A DNA stretch of 64,000 nt from JASHPR01 sp963739645. Its GTDB lineage: Bacteria; Actinomycetota; Actinomycetes; Streptosporangiales; Streptosporangiaceae. Position 1 is the first letter of the stretch. The number at the start of each line of letters is the position of its first letter. The position numbers were made by a program, and so were the translations under genes. Shown piece after piece: positions 1-8,728 of this stretch. The DNA lies in contig CAVUBM010000066.1 of assembly GCA_963739645.1 (NCBI GenBank), positions 30,375 through 94,374 of the forward strand. Reading direction: 5' to 3'. Under the pieces are notes generated by a model. The model saw nothing but the letters and a program-made list of their open reading frames with translations, searched no databases and was not told the DNA's origin.

Positions 1-337
1 GCTGGGCGTGGGTCACGCAGCGGTCCGCGGTCTGCTGGGCCGTGGACAGGATGCGCGCCGCATGCACGTGCGCGTCCTCCGGGCTCCCGGGTCCGGCCTC
101 GTCGCCGTCCTGCCCGAGCACCCGCCGGCGCAGCCGCTGCACCTCGTCGGTCAGCATGGTGCGCTCGTTCCGCAGCAGCACAAGCTCCCGCTCGACCTGG
201 CCGCAGAACGCCCGGACGTGCTCCTCGTCGAAGCCCCGCCGGCCCAGCCGGGACGAGGGGAAATCCACCGCCTGGACCGCGTCCGGGGTCAGCCGGCTGC
301 GGGTCACCCTGCTGTCGTTTCCTGAGATCACGAGCAT
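1..337 (-). CDS. DivIVA-domain coiled-coil protein, C-terminus cut by the window edge
   Basis: The gene reads leftward off the window, so only about 112 N-terminal residues are visible. After a short polar leader comes VDFPSSRLGRRGFDEEHV, the pattern that opens the DivIVA/Wag31 family (residue pairs such as F-P and R-G-F-D-E-E-x-V). It is followed by a predicted coiled coil (VERELVLLRNERTMLTDEV) and then an Ala/His stretch that begins the second half. DivIVA-type proteins mark curved membrane or poles and organise growth or septation. I prefer the ATG at 337 because a GGAG lies 6 bases upstream; an in-frame ATG at 349 is the alternative. The protein could equally be a shorter DivIVA-domain paralogue rather than Wag31 itself. 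Confidence 0.7.
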   Translation of the reverse strand, partial: MLVISGNDSRVTRSRLTPDAVQAVDFPSSRLGRRGFDEEHVRAFCGQVERELVLLRNERTMLTDEVQRLRRRVLGQDGDEAGPGSPEDAHVHAARILSTAQQTADRCVTHAQ

Positions 338-648
338 GGCTCGCTCCATCCCAAGCGCGCGACCCGCTCGTTCGGGCATGCAGTATTCAACGCTCTCCCC
401 CCGGGATCAGCATGAGGCAACTTGCATGTTGCATGCTATAACGGGTGACCGGCGAACAGCCGTCAGTAGTCGTAAAAGTGACCATACGGCGAAAATTTCT
501 GACCTCGGAGGACCCGCGGCGGGCGGGCGGGCCAGAGTGACCCGCCGCACAGGAAACCAGCCAGAATAGCCATAACGTTGCTATCACGGCCCACTCAACG
601 CCGCCGCACGCGGATCTGGGCGGAACGGGTCGCGCGGACGGGCGGCCT
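338..648. other. intergenic region between the DivIVA gene and ftsY
   Basis: About 310 bases without a convincing gene. The stretch around 415-445 is clearly AT-richer than its surroundings and holds the direct repeat TTGCATG-TTGCATG. It is the likely promoter area of the leftward DivIVA-type gene and includes the 3' flank of ftsY. A 66-codon leftward open frame at 387-587 has no good ribosome site or recognisable content and was not called. Confidence 0.4.
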
Positions 649-1842
649 CTAGCTCCCGACGATGGCGTCCACGAAGGCGTCGGGCTCGAACGGCGCCAGG
701 TCGTCGGGACCTTCGCCGAGACCGACCAGCTTCACCGGAACGCCGAGCTCACGCTGCACGGCGACCACGATGCCGCCCTTGGCGGTGCCGTCCAGCTTGG
801 TCAGCACGATCCCGGTGACGTCGACGACCTCGGCGAACACGCGCGCCTGGCGCAGGCCGTTCTGCCCGGTCGTGGCGTCGAGCACGAGCAGAACCTCGTC
901 GACCGTGGCGTGCCTGGAGATCACCCGCTTGATCTTGCCCAGCTCGTCCATGAGCCCGGTCTTGGTGTGCAGCCGCCCGGCCGTGTCCACGATGACCACG
1001 TCGACGCCGCGCTCGACGCCCTCGTTGACCGCGTCGAACGCGACGCTCGCCGGGTCGGCGCCCTCGCGGTCGGACCGGACTACCTGGGCACCGACCCGCT
1101 CGCCCCAGGTCTGCAGCTGGTCCGCGGCCGCGGCGCGGAACGTGTCGGCCGCGCCGAGCAGCACGGTGCGCCCGTCGCCGATCAGGGCCCGGGCCAGCTT
1201 GCCGCATACGGTGGTCTTCCCGGTCCCGTTGACGCCCACCACGAGCACCACCGCCGGCCGGTCGCCGTGCCGCTGGATGTGCAGGGACCGGTCCATGTCC
1301 GGGCCGACCTGGGCCAGCAGCTGCTCCTTCAGCATCGACCTGACCGCATCAGGGTCCCGGGTGCCGGCCACCTTGACCTCGGTGCGCAGATCCTCGACCA
1401 GCTGGCGCGCGGGCGCGACGCCCATGTCGGCGGTGATCAGCGTCTCCTCGATCTCGTCCCAGGTGTCGTCGTCGAGGTGCTCCCGGGAGAGCAGGCCAAG
1501 CAGGACGCCGCCCAGCGCCGACTGCGACCGGGCCAGCCGGCCGCGCAGCCGGACCAACCGCCCCGCCGACGGCGGCGGCTTCTCCGCCTCGCGGGCGGGC
1601 GGGGCGCCGGGCGCGGGCCCAGGCGGCGCCGTCACCTCCGTGGACGTTCCGGTGCCCGGCTCGGCCACGCCGGTCCCGGTCCCCGGTGCCTCGGTGGTCG
1701 CGACGCCCCCGGCAGCCGGGCCCGGAGTCTCGGTACGGTCCGGCGGGGTCGCGGTCCGGCGGCGAGACAGCAGGAACGCCGCAGTGCCCCCGCCGCCCGC
1801 CACGACGACAACGGAGGCGACGATGATGATGACCTGTTCCAT
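649..1842 (-). CDS. ftsY: signal recognition particle receptor FtsY
   Basis: 397 residues. FtsY is the membrane-associated SRP receptor GTPase that docks ribosome-SRP complexes at SecYEG. Residues about 4-26 form one hydrophobic helix (IIIVASVVVVAGGGGTAAF) followed by RRR. A Pro/Gly/Thr-rich linker covers about 30-90, the usual actinobacterial substitute for the acidic A domain. The N domain starts near residue 95. The G domain shows GVNGTGKTT (G1), DTFRAAA, DTAGR (G3) and TKLDG (G4), and ends with the GLGEGPDDL box. Length and motifs are complete. It lies 53 bases downstream of smc on the same strand, the conserved actinobacterial arrangement, and probably shares its transcript. Confidence 0.97.
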   Translation of the reverse strand: MEQVIIIVASVVVVAGGGGTAAFLLSRRRTATPPDRTETPGPAAGGVATTEAPGTGTGVAEPGTGTSTEVTAPPGPAPGAPPAREAEKPPPSAGRLVRLRGRLARSQSALGGVLLGLLSREHLDDDTWDEIEETLITADMGVAPARQLVEDLRTEVKVAGTRDPDAVRSMLKEQLLAQVGPDMDRSLHIQRHGDRPAVVLVVGVNGTGKTTVCGKLARALIGDGRTVLLGAADTFRAAAADQLQTWGERVGAQVVRSDREGADPASVAFDAVNEGVERGVDVVIVDTAGRLHTKTGLMDELGKIKRVISRHATVDEVLLVLDATTGQNGLRQARVFAEVVDVTGIVLTKLDGTAKGGIVVAVQRELGVPVKLVGLGEGPDDLAPFEPDAFVDAIVGS

Positions 1843-1895
1843 AACCGCCCTAGTCTCGCAGACGCGAGGCTATGCCCGCGTCACCCGCGGTCCGG

Positions 1896-4800
1896 TCAGG
1901 CGCTCTCCGGCTCCCGCATCCGCTGACTGATCACCGAGGACACGCCGTCGCCGCGCATGCTGATCCCGTACAGGGTGTCCGCCACCTCCATGGTCCGCTG
2001 CTGGTGGGTGACGATGATCAGCTGGGAGGTGTCCCTGAGCTCGCTGAAGATCTGCAGCAGCCGCTGCAGGTTGGTGTCGTCGAGCGCGGCCTCGACCTCG
2101 TCCAGGACGTAGAACGGGGACGGCCGGGCCTTGAAGATCGCCACCACGAACGCGATCGCGGTCAGCGCGCGCTCGCCGCCGGACAGCAGCGACAGCCGCT
2201 TGACCTTCTTGCCCGGCGGCCTGGCCTCGATCTCGATCCCGGTGACCAGCAGGTCGTCGGGCTCGGTAAGGATCAGCCGGCCCTCGCCGCCGGGGAACAG
2301 CCGGCCGATGATGTCCTCGAACTCCCTGGCGGTGTCCTCGTAGGCGGAGGCGAACACCTGCTGTACCCGGTCGTCGACCTCCTTGATCACGGTGAGCAGG
2401 TCCCGCCTGGTCTTCTTCAGGTCCTCGAGCTGCGTGGACAGGAACGCGTGCCGTTCCTCGAGCGCGGAGAACTCCTCGAGGGCCAGCGGGTTCACCTTGC
2501 CGAGCTGGTCAAGCTGGCGCTGGGCGACGTGGGCCCGCCGCTCCTGCGCGGCCCGGTCGTATCCCGTCGGCGGCTGGCCCTCATCGGCGGCCGGAATCCC
2601 GGCCTCGGGGCCGTACTCGGCGAGCAGCGTGTCCGGGTCGATGGCGAACTCCTCGGCCGCCCGCTCCGCGGCCTGATCCAGCCTCATCCGCCGGGCCGCG
2701 CGCTCCATCTCGGCGCCGTGCGCGCTGTTCACCGCGGTGTCGAGCTCGGCGGTCAGCTCCCGGATCCGGGCCCGGACGGTCTTCAGCTCGGTGTCCCGGC
2801 CGTGGCTGGCCTGCTCGGCGGCCTGCCGCTCGGCGTCGGCCAGGGTCCGGGACCGCTCGATGGCGGTCAGCGCGGCCAGGGCGCCCTCGGCGACCGCGCT
2901 GGCCACCGCCGCCTCCTGGGCCCGGCGTATGCCCCGGGCCTTGGCCCGCTGGATGGCCTGGCGCTCGGCCGCCGCGGCCGAGGCGAGCGCGTCGCCGCGG
3001 CCCGCGACCGCGCGCAGCCGCTCCTCCACGGTCCTGACCTCGAGCCTGGCCTCCATCTCGGCGTTCCGCGCCGCCGTGGCCTGCGCGGCCAGGGCGTTCT
3101 TGTCGCCGGGCCCGTCGCCGTCCTCGGCGTCTGCGGCGGACCCCCCCGGGCCCTCCGCCTCCTGGACGGCCAGCCTGCCCTGCAGGTCCGCGAGCTGGGC
3201 CAGGTCCTTCTCCCGCGCCCGCTCGGCCGTGGCGATCGCGGCGGCCAGGCGCCCGGCCTCGTCCTGCGCGGCCTTGGCCGCGCCGGCCAGCGTGCCCAGC
3301 CGGCCGGAGGTCTCGGCCGCAGCGGCGTCAACCTCCTGCAGCCGGGCCAGCGCCTCGGCGAGCACCTGCCGGGCCGCGTCCTCGTCCTCGGCCGCATCGG
3401 CCAGCTCCCGCTCGGCCCGCTGGCAGCGGCGCTCGGTCTCGTCCAGCCGGCCGGCCGCTTCGTCGGCGGCGGCGCGCAGCCCGAGCACGCTCGGCGCCCC
3501 GGCCGATCCGCCGTGCGCCCAGTGCGTCCCGAGCACGTCGCCGTCGCGGGTGACCACGCGCAGCTCCGGATGGGCCCGCACCAGCTCAAGACCCTGGGCC
3601 AGGTCGGCGGTGACCAGCACTCCGGCCAGGAGCTGCTCCACCGCGGCGGCCAGCTCCCCGGGCACTTTGACCAGGTCCAGGGCGGGCGTAACGCCGGTGA
3701 GCCCGCGCAGCTCAGCGCGGGGGATGGAGCCGTTGCGCGCCCGGGGGCCGTCGGGCTGCCCGTCCGGCCACGGCCGGTCGGCCGCGATCACCAGCGCCGC
3801 CTGACCGGCGTCCTGGCTCTTCAGCGCCGCGATGATGGTCACGGCCGCGTCGAGGCCGGACACGGCCACCGCGCCCGCGGCCGCGCCCAGGGCGGCGGCG
3901 ATCGCGTCGGCCGCCCCGTCCTGCACGGTGAGCAGCTCGGCCACGGAGCCGAGCACGCCGGTGAACCGGCCCGGCTCGGCGAGCAGCGCGCCGGAAGCGT
4001 CGGCGCCCCGGCGGACCGCCTCCTGCAGCGCTTCGGTGCGCGCCCTGAGCGCGGCCCGGGCGTCGCTGGCCTCGTGCTCGGCGGTCCGCAGCCGCGCGAC
4101 CCGGTCGCTGGCCTGGACCAGCGCGGCGGTCGCGCGCTCGTGCCCGGCCGCCAGGTCGGCCCGGCCCTGCTCCCGGCCGGACACCACGTCCTGGAGCTGG
4201 CCGTACTCGTGCTGCGCCTGCTCGGCGCGCGACCGGGCCTGCTCGTGGGCGGTCGCCAGCCGGGCCGCCTCCTCCTGGGCCGCGGTCAGCTTGCTGCGGG
4301 CGGCGCCGACCTGGCTGCGCAGGCGGGCCAGCCGCTCGGCCCGCTGGGCGGCGGCCCGGGATTCCGCGGCGAGCCGCCGCTCGGTCTCGGTCAGGGCGGT
4401 CTCGGCCGCCGTCCGCCCGGCCACGGCCACGCCGAGCTGGTCCCGCGCGGCGGCCAGCCGCTGGCGCAGCGCGGCCTCCTCCTCGCGCAGGGTGGCCGCC
4501 TCGGCGTCGAGCTCGTCGGGGTCACGGCCGGGCCGCGACGGCTCCGGCGGGGCGGCCAGGTGCCGGTGCCGCTCGGTGGCGAGGCTGTGCACCCCGCGGA
4601 GCCGTTCCGCCAGGCTGGACAGGCCGAAGAACGCCTCCTGGGCGGCGGCCAGGCGCGGCGCGTGCTGCTGCTCGGCGGCCTCCAGCGCGGCCTCAGCCTG
4701 CCGGGCCCGGGCCAGGCCGGACTCGAGCGCGGCGCGGCGTGCCGCCGAGGCCGTCTCGTCGCTGGCGTCCTGCTCCAGCTCGGCGGCGAGCGTGGCGTAG

Positions 4801-5498
4801 TCGTCGGCCAGCAGCCGCAGCCTGGCGTCACGCAGGTCGGCCTGGATCACCGCGGCCCTGCGGGCGATCTCCGCCTGGCGGCCGAGCGGCTTCAGGCGGC
4901 GGCCGAGCTCCGCGGTCAGGTCGACCAGCCGGGTCAGGTTGGCCTGCATGGCCTCGAGCTTGCGCAGCGCCTTTTCCTTGCGCCTGCGGTGCTTGAGGAC
5001 CCCGGCGGCCTCCTCGATCAGCGCCCGGCGCGCGTCGGGCCCGGCGTTGAGCACCTGGTCGAGCTGGCCCTGGCCCACGATCACGTGCATCTCCCGGCCG
5101 AGGCCGGTGTCGGAGAGCAGCTCCTGGACGTCGAGCAGGCGGCACTGGTCGCCGTTGATGGCGTACTCGCTCTGGCCGGACCGGAACAGCAGCCGGCTGA
5201 TGGTGACCTCGGCGTAGTCGATCGGCAGGGCGCCGTCGCTGTTGTCGATGGTCAGCGTGACCTCGGCCCGGCCGAGCGGCGGCCGGCCCGCGGTCCCGGC
5301 GAACACGACGTCCTCCATCTTGCCGCCGCGCAGCGGCTTGACGCCCTGCTCGCCCATGACCCAGGAGAACGCGTCGACCACGTTCGACTTGCCCGACCCG
5401 TTCGGGCCGACCACGCACGTGATCCCCTGCTCGAAGCGCAGCGAGGTGGCCGAGGCGAACGACTTGAACCCGCGCAGAGTGAGCGCTTTCAGGTACAC
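1896..5498 (-). CDS. smc: chromosome segregation protein SMC
   Basis: 1200 residues, full length for bacterial SMC. The ATPase condenses and segregates chromosomes together with ScpA/ScpB. Residues 1-170 form the N-terminal head with Walker A GPNGSGKSN near 32-40. Two long Ala/Glu/Arg coiled coils flank a hinge at roughly residues 505-660 (GVLGSVAELLTV onward). The C-terminal head carries the signature LSLLSGGERALTAIA, Walker B FYVLDEVEAALDD and the D-loop and H-loop (IIVTHQQRTME). The start is GTG, 8 bases after a GAGGAGGAG ribosome site. The very long open frame on the opposite strand is a codon-bias artefact. Confidence 0.98.
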   Translation of the reverse strand: MYLKALTLRGFKSFASATSLRFEQGITCVVGPNGSGKSNVVDAFSWVMGEQGVKPLRGGKMEDVVFAGTAGRPPLGRAEVTLTIDNSDGALPIDYAEVTISRLLFRSGQSEYAINGDQCRLLDVQELLSDTGLGREMHVIVGQGQLDQVLNAGPDARRALIEEAAGVLKHRRRKEKALRKLEAMQANLTRLVDLTAELGRRLKPLGRQAEIARRAAVIQADLRDARLRLLADDYATLAAELEQDASDETASAARRAALESGLARARQAEAALEAAEQQHAPRLAAAQEAFFGLSSLAERLRGVHSLATERHRHLAAPPEPSRPGRDPDELDAEAATLREEEAALRQRLAAARDQLGVAVAGRTAAETALTETERRLAAESRAAAQRAERLARLRSQVGAARSKLTAAQEEAARLATAHEQARSRAEQAQHEYGQLQDVVSGREQGRADLAAGHERATAALVQASDRVARLRTAEHEASDARAALRARTEALQEAVRRGADASGALLAEPGRFTGVLGSVAELLTVQDGAADAIAAALGAAAGAVAVSGLDAAVTIIAALKSQDAGQAALVIAADRPWPDGQPDGPRARNGSIPRAELRGLTGVTPALDLVKVPGELAAAVEQLLAGVLVTADLAQGLELVRAHPELRVVTRDGDVLGTHWAHGGSAGAPSVLGLRAAADEAAGRLDETERRCQRAERELADAAEDEDAARQVLAEALARLQEVDAAAAETSGRLGTLAGAAKAAQDEAGRLAAAIATAERAREKDLAQLADLQGRLAVQEAEGPGGSAADAEDGDGPGDKNALAAQATAARNAEMEARLEVRTVEERLRAVAGRGDALASAAAAERQAIQRAKARGIRRAQEAAVASAVAEGALAALTAIERSRTLADAERQAAEQASHGRDTELKTVRARIRELTAELDTAVNSAHGAEMERAARRMRLDQAAERAAEEFAIDPDTLLAEYGPEAGIPAADEGQPPTGYDRAAQERRAHVAQRQLDQLGKVNPLALEEFSALEERHAFLSTQLEDLKKTRRDLLTVIKEVDDRVQQVFASAYEDTAREFEDIIGRLFPGGEGRLILTEPDDLLVTGIEIEARPPGKKVKRLSLLSGGERALTAIAFVVAIFKARPSPFYVLDEVEAALDDTNLQRLLQIFSELRDTSQLIIVTHQQRTMEVADTLYGISMRGDGVSSVISQRMREPESA

Positions 5499-5587
5499 CT
5501 GTCGGCTCTCCTCCTCTGGGGCTGTGCCACCCCCTGGGACCGGGCCGCCCGCTGGCCGCTCTTCCCACCCCGGGCATCCCCGCCCGC

Positions 5588-5639
5588 GCCGCTAATCCGT
5601 GCCGCTAATCCGTGCCGCTAATCTGGGCCGCCAATCTGG
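5588..5639. repeat. four tandem 13-bp repeats (GCCGCTAATCCGT type)
   Basis: Units start at 5588, 5601, 5614 and 5627. The first two are identical (GCCGCTAATCCGT), the third ends in CTGG and the fourth also changes one base in the middle. They lie about 90-140 bases upstream of the smc start codon. They could be a protein-binding array or a slipped-strand duplication. Confidence 0.75.
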
Positions 5640-5944
5640 GCCAGCCGGTCCGGCCGCGGCAGCCGGCGGCTCCGCTCGTCCGCACCTTACCGCGCGCCAG
5701 TGCCAGTCCCGTGGATTCAGGCGGCAGGCCGCCCTAAATTGGTGCTGCTTCATCCCGCTCTGCGGGGAAACCGGGGCTGAGGCCTGGGCGGGTGCGCGAG
5801 CCGGGACAGACCCCTCGCGAGGCGGGCGGTAGCCGACGGCCGGCCCGGCGGGCACCCCGGGCGGCCGCGGCAGGCGGAACCGGCATGGGCCCCGGCGGGA
5901 AGCGTAACGGCCCTCGCAGATCATTCTTCGAGATGGGAGGGCGA

Positions 5945-5974
5945 AGAGGGACGCCTGGGTTCAGACGCCCCTCT
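5945..5974 (-). terminator. imperfect hairpin downstream of the small coiled-coil gene
   Basis: Thirteen-base arms pair at 11 positions around a 4-base loop (AGAGGGACGCCTG / CAGACGCCCCTCT). The position, 25 bases past the stop of the leftward small gene and ahead of smc, suits a terminator. No U-tract is present, as is common in actinobacteria. Confidence 0.4.
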
Positions 5975-5998
5975 GACCGTGCGGCCTGCCGGCGCTCG

Positions 5999-6187
5999 TT
6001 AGGTGAGCGCAGGCTCGCGAACCGGGATCAGCAGGTCTTGGCCTACCTCCGCGGCGAGCACATCGTTCTCTTCATGCAGCCTGGCAAGCTCGGCTTCGAG
6101 ATCGCGTACTCGCTGTTGCAGGCGGCGCATCTCTGAGACCATGCGCGGATCCGGCCCGCCGACGTGGCCATATAGAGCCTTCGCCAT
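5999..6187 (-). CDS. small conserved coiled-coil protein (62 aa)
   Basis: 62 residues starting MAKALYGHVGGPDPRMVSEM and continuing as a predicted coiled coil (RRLQQRVRDLEAELARLHEE). Short proteins of this form, with a MAKAL-GxVGG-DPR opening and a leucine-heptad helix, occur widely in actinobacteria and have no assigned function. The start is the ATG at 6187, preceded by GGAGG 10 bases upstream; the open frame extends further upstream but without a better site. It may act as a small dimerising or nucleoid- or septum-associated factor; that is inference. Another short coiled-coil function cannot be excluded. Confidence 0.75.
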   Translation of the reverse strand: MAKALYGHVGGPDPRMVSEMRRLQQRVRDLEAELARLHEENDVLAAEVGQDLLIPVREPALT

Positions 6188-6349
6188 TTTGTGAGGTCCT
6201 CCACACTGAGTGACCAGAGTGGGCGCACATGTGTAGACGCGAAAGAATCGCAGTCTTGCGCGCGGGTAACTATTAACCATGGTCCCACTGGGACGGGTAT
6301 CAGGTCAAGTTGACGTGTCCGCAGGTCACGCTGCGGGCCGGCGTACCAC

Positions 6350-6631
6350 TCACCGCTCCGCAAATCCGGACATACCCCCCTTAGGGTCATCCCACCGGTA
6401 CGTCACCCGGACCACCCGGCCCGGCGCGTCGTGGCCTTCCAGCAGGGCCAGCAGCTGCTTGCAGCTGGCGGTCGCGCCCTCGGCGATCACACGGACCCGG
6501 CCGTCCTCGAGGTTCTCCGCCCAGCCCACCAGGCCCAGCTCGAGCGCCCGGGCCCGCGCCCACCACCGGAAGCCGACACCCTGAACCCGGCCCTCCACCC
6601 ATGCGGTCAGCCGAGCCTGGTCACCCGGCAT
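6350..6631 (-). CDS. acyP: acylphosphatase
   Basis: 93 residues from the ATG at 6631, whose A overlaps the last base of the fpg stop codon (TGATG), so translation is probably coupled. Acylphosphatase hydrolyses carboxyl-phosphate bonds in the cytoplasm. The signature VEGRVQGVGFRWWARARA holds the catalytic Arg and phosphate loop. The following GLVGWAENLEDGRVRVIAEG has the family's conserved Asn (W-x-x-N). Length is normal. It is the last gene of the leftward block that begins upstream at coaD or the DUF177 gene, and the position behind fpg and before smc is usual in actinobacteria. Confidence 0.95.
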   Translation of the reverse strand: MPGDQARLTAWVEGRVQGVGFRWWARARALELGLVGWAENLEDGRVRVIAEGATASCKQLLALLEGHDAPGRVVRVTYRWDDPKGGMSGFAER

Positions 6632-7479
6632 CACCGCTGCGCCCGCGGGCGCGGCTGGCATCTGGGGCAGCTGAAGGAGGACCGGTTCATGAACGGGTCA
6701 CGCCGCACCGGCGTCCCGCACCGGGGGCACGGCTGCCCGGCCCGGCCGTACACGCTCAGGGACCGCTCGAAGTAGCCGCTCTGGCCGTTGACGTTGACGT
6801 ACAGGCTGTCGAACGAGGTGCCGCCCGCGGTGAGCGACTCGGCGAAGACCTCCTGGACCGACGCGAACAGCCGGATGACAGCCGCCGGCCTCAGCAGCTG
6901 GGCCTGGCGGTCCCCGTGCAGCTGCGCCCGCCACAGGGATTCGTCGGCGTAGATGTTGCCGATGCCGCTGACCAGCGACTGGTCGAGCAGCGCGCGCTTG
7001 ATCCCGGACCGGCGGGCCCGGAGCCTGGCCTTCACCTCGGCTAGGTCGAACGACGGCTCCAGCGGGTCGGGGGCGATGTGCGCGATGGCGGCGGGCAGGT
7101 CCGCCCCGCCCACCGCGAGCGACAGGTGGCCGAACGTTCGCTGGTCGGTGAAGCGCAGGTCGGGCCCGGCGTCGGCGAACGTGAGACGGACCCGGACATG
7201 CGGGGACAGCGGTCGTGACGCGTCCCCGACCAGCAGCTGGCCGCTCATGCCGAGGTGGGCGAGCAGCGCGTCATCACCTACCGGCAGCCACAGGTACTTT
7301 CCGCGCCGCCGCGCGCCGGTGATCTGGCGCCCGCGCACCGCGGCGGCGAAGTCGTCGGGGCCGGCCAGATGGCGGCGCAGCGCGCGAGGGTGCAGCGGCT
7401 GCACCGATTCGATGGTCCGGCCGACCACATACCGCTCCAGACCCCGCCGCACGATCTCGACTTCGGGGAGCTCGGGCAC
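6631..7479 (-). CDS. mutM: formamidopyrimidine-DNA glycosylase (Fpg/MutM)
   Basis: 282 residues. This bifunctional glycosylase/AP lyase removes 8-oxoguanine and FaPy lesions. The start must be the GTG at 7479, because it gives fMet-PELPEVE with the catalytic Pro at position 2 and Glu at 3; the longer open frame upstream runs through rnc. Further marks are the Lys of GRRRGKYLW, the H2TH segment with GIGNIYADE, and a C-terminal zinc finger CPRCGTPV...CPRC. Only one base separates the rnc stop (TAA) from this GTG, so the two are translationally coupled. All key residues are present. Confidence 0.97.
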   Translation of the reverse strand: MPELPEVEIVRRGLERYVVGRTIESVQPLHPRALRRHLAGPDDFAAAVRGRQITGARRRGKYLWLPVGDDALLAHLGMSGQLLVGDASRPLSPHVRVRLTFADAGPDLRFTDQRTFGHLSLAVGGADLPAAIAHIAPDPLEPSFDLAEVKARLRARRSGIKRALLDQSLVSGIGNIYADESLWRAQLHGDRQAQLLRPAAVIRLFASVQEVFAESLTAGGTSFDSLYVNVNGQSGYFERSLSVYGRAGQPCPRCGTPVRRDPFMNRSSFSCPRCQPRPRAQR

Positions 7480-7480
7480 G

Positions 7481-8497
7481 TTAGCTCCGCGGGGACCCGG
7501 AGCCGCCCATGGGCGCACCCGGGTCACCGGGCCTGGCCGGGTCGGCCGAGGTTCCGTCCCCGGCCACCGGGCCACTGCCCGCCGCGCGGTCCGCTGCCCC
7601 GTTACCAGCGGACCCGCTGCCTGCCGCCTCGCCGTTCGCGGCCCCGCGGCCCGCGGCCTTGCCGCCGAGCCCCGGCGCCGCGTCCCCGGCCGCGCCGCCC
7701 GCCCCGTCGGCTCCCGGGCCGGCCGCGGCCTGGCGGTCCGGCCCTGCGTCCGACGCGGCCGCAGCGGAAATGCCCTCGGTGATCGCCGTCCAGGCGGCCT
7801 CGGCGGCCTGCTGCTCGGCTTCCTTCTTGGAGCGCCCCTCGCCCTGGCCGTAGGCCTGCCCGCCGATCCTGACCGAGGCCTGGAATGACTTCTGGTGGTC
7901 AGGCCCGCTCTCGTCCACGTGGTACTCGGGCACGCCGAGCATCTCGGCCGCGGTCAGCTCCTGCAGGGATGTCTTCCAGTCCAGGCCGGCGCCCAGCCGG
8001 GCCGAGCGGGCGATCACCGGGTCGAACAGGCGGTGCACGAGCGCGTCGGCCTCGGCCAGGCCGCGGTCGATGTAGACGGCGCCGAGCACGGCCTCGAGCG
8101 TGTCAGCGAGGATCGAGGACTTGTCCCGGCCGCCGGTGCCCTCCTCGCCCTTTCCGAGCCGGACGTAGGCGCCGAGGCGCAGCCCGCGGGCGACGCCGGC
8201 CAGCGCGCGCATGTTCACGACCGCGGCGCGCAGCTTGGCCAGCTGCCCTTCCGGCAAATCGGGATATTCGCGGAAAAGCGTGTCGGTCACGATCAGGCCG
8301 AGCACGGAATCGCCGAGGAACTCGAGCCGCTCGTTGGTGGGCAGCCCGCCGTTCTCGTAGGCGAACGAGCGGTGCGTCAGCGCCCGCTCGAGCAGCTCAG
8401 GGCCGAGCGGCACCTCAAGGGCCTGCAGCAGTTCGTCGGTACCGGCTCGAGGGGCGCCAGGAACTGCCGCGCCGTCCTCGCCTGATATGCCGATCAC
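7481..8497 (-). CDS. rnc: ribonuclease III with a long low-complexity tail
   Basis: 338 residues. RNase III cleaves double-stranded RNA in rRNA and mRNA processing. The catalytic signature NERLEFLGDSVLGL is near residue 55, and the second acidic cluster DTLEAVLGAVYID near 130 completes the active site. The double-stranded-RNA-binding domain follows (DWKTSLQELTAAEM to SKKEAEQQAAEAA). From about residue 245 on there is an Ala/Gly/Asp/Pro-rich tail of about 90 residues that the typical enzyme of 230-270 residues lacks. The GTG start has a GGAGGGGAG ribosome site. It is the gene between rpmF and fpg in a leftward operon. Confidence 0.96.
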   Translation of the reverse strand: MIGISGEDGAAVPGAPRAGTDELLQALEVPLGPELLERALTHRSFAYENGGLPTNERLEFLGDSVLGLIVTDTLFREYPDLPEGQLAKLRAAVVNMRALAGVARGLRLGAYVRLGKGEEGTGGRDKSSILADTLEAVLGAVYIDRGLAEADALVHRLFDPVIARSARLGAGLDWKTSLQELTAAEMLGVPEYHVDESGPDHQKSFQASVRIGGQAYGQGEGRSKKEAEQQAAEAAWTAITEGISAAAASDAGPDRQAAAGPGADGAGGAAGDAAPGLGGKAAGRGAANGEAAGSGSAGNGAADRAAGSGPVAGDGTSADPARPGDPGAPMGGSGSPRS

Positions 8498-8550
8498 TCT
8501 CCCCTCCTTTCCGCGGCTCGCGGGCTCCGGCCACGCGCCGACGATGCGGG

Positions 8551-8727
8551 TCAGGAGGGGTTAATCACCTGGCGCCGGTTGTACGTGCCACAGGTCGGGC
8601 ATGCCGTATGCGGCAGCTTGGGGCTGCGGCACTGCGGGCAGGTCATGAGCTGAGGGGCCGTGGTCTTCCACTGGGCCCGGCGTGACCTGGTATTACTGCG
8701 CGACATTCGCCGCTTGGGGACCGCCAC
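8551..8727 (-). CDS. rpmF: 50S ribosomal protein L32 (zinc-binding form)
   Basis: 58 residues beginning (GTG)AVPKRRMSRSNTRSRRAQWK, the standard L32 start, followed by CPQC and CPTC. The four cysteines form the zinc ribbon, so this is the C+ form and not the zinc-independent paralogue. The GTG at 8727 follows the DUF177 stop codon after a single base, the classic DUF177-rpmF pair. Expression is probably coupled to the upstream gene. Confidence 0.97.
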   Translation of the reverse strand: MAVPKRRMSRSNTRSRRAQWKTTAPQLMTCPQCRSPKLPHTACPTCGTYNRRQVINPS

Positions 8728-8728
8728 G

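Larger units (their letters stand above)
5499..5998. other. intergenic region upstream of smc
   Basis: 500 bases with no convincing gene on either strand. It contains a 13-bp tandem repeat near the smc side and an imperfect hairpin near the small coiled-coil gene, both listed separately. The promoter of the leftward smc-ftsY unit should lie here, but I could not assign clear -35 and -10 boxes. Confidence 0.45.

Noticed and set aside
387..587. 66-codon minus-strand ORF upstream of ftsY
   Set aside because: It has no ribosome site, no neighbour coupling and no family-like content; the region looks like a promoter.
1872..5621. Open frame of 1249 codons on the plus strand opposite smc
   Set aside because: It mirrors smc exactly, has low-complexity Gly/Arg/Leu composition and no start signal; it is a by-product of high GC and the smc codon pattern.
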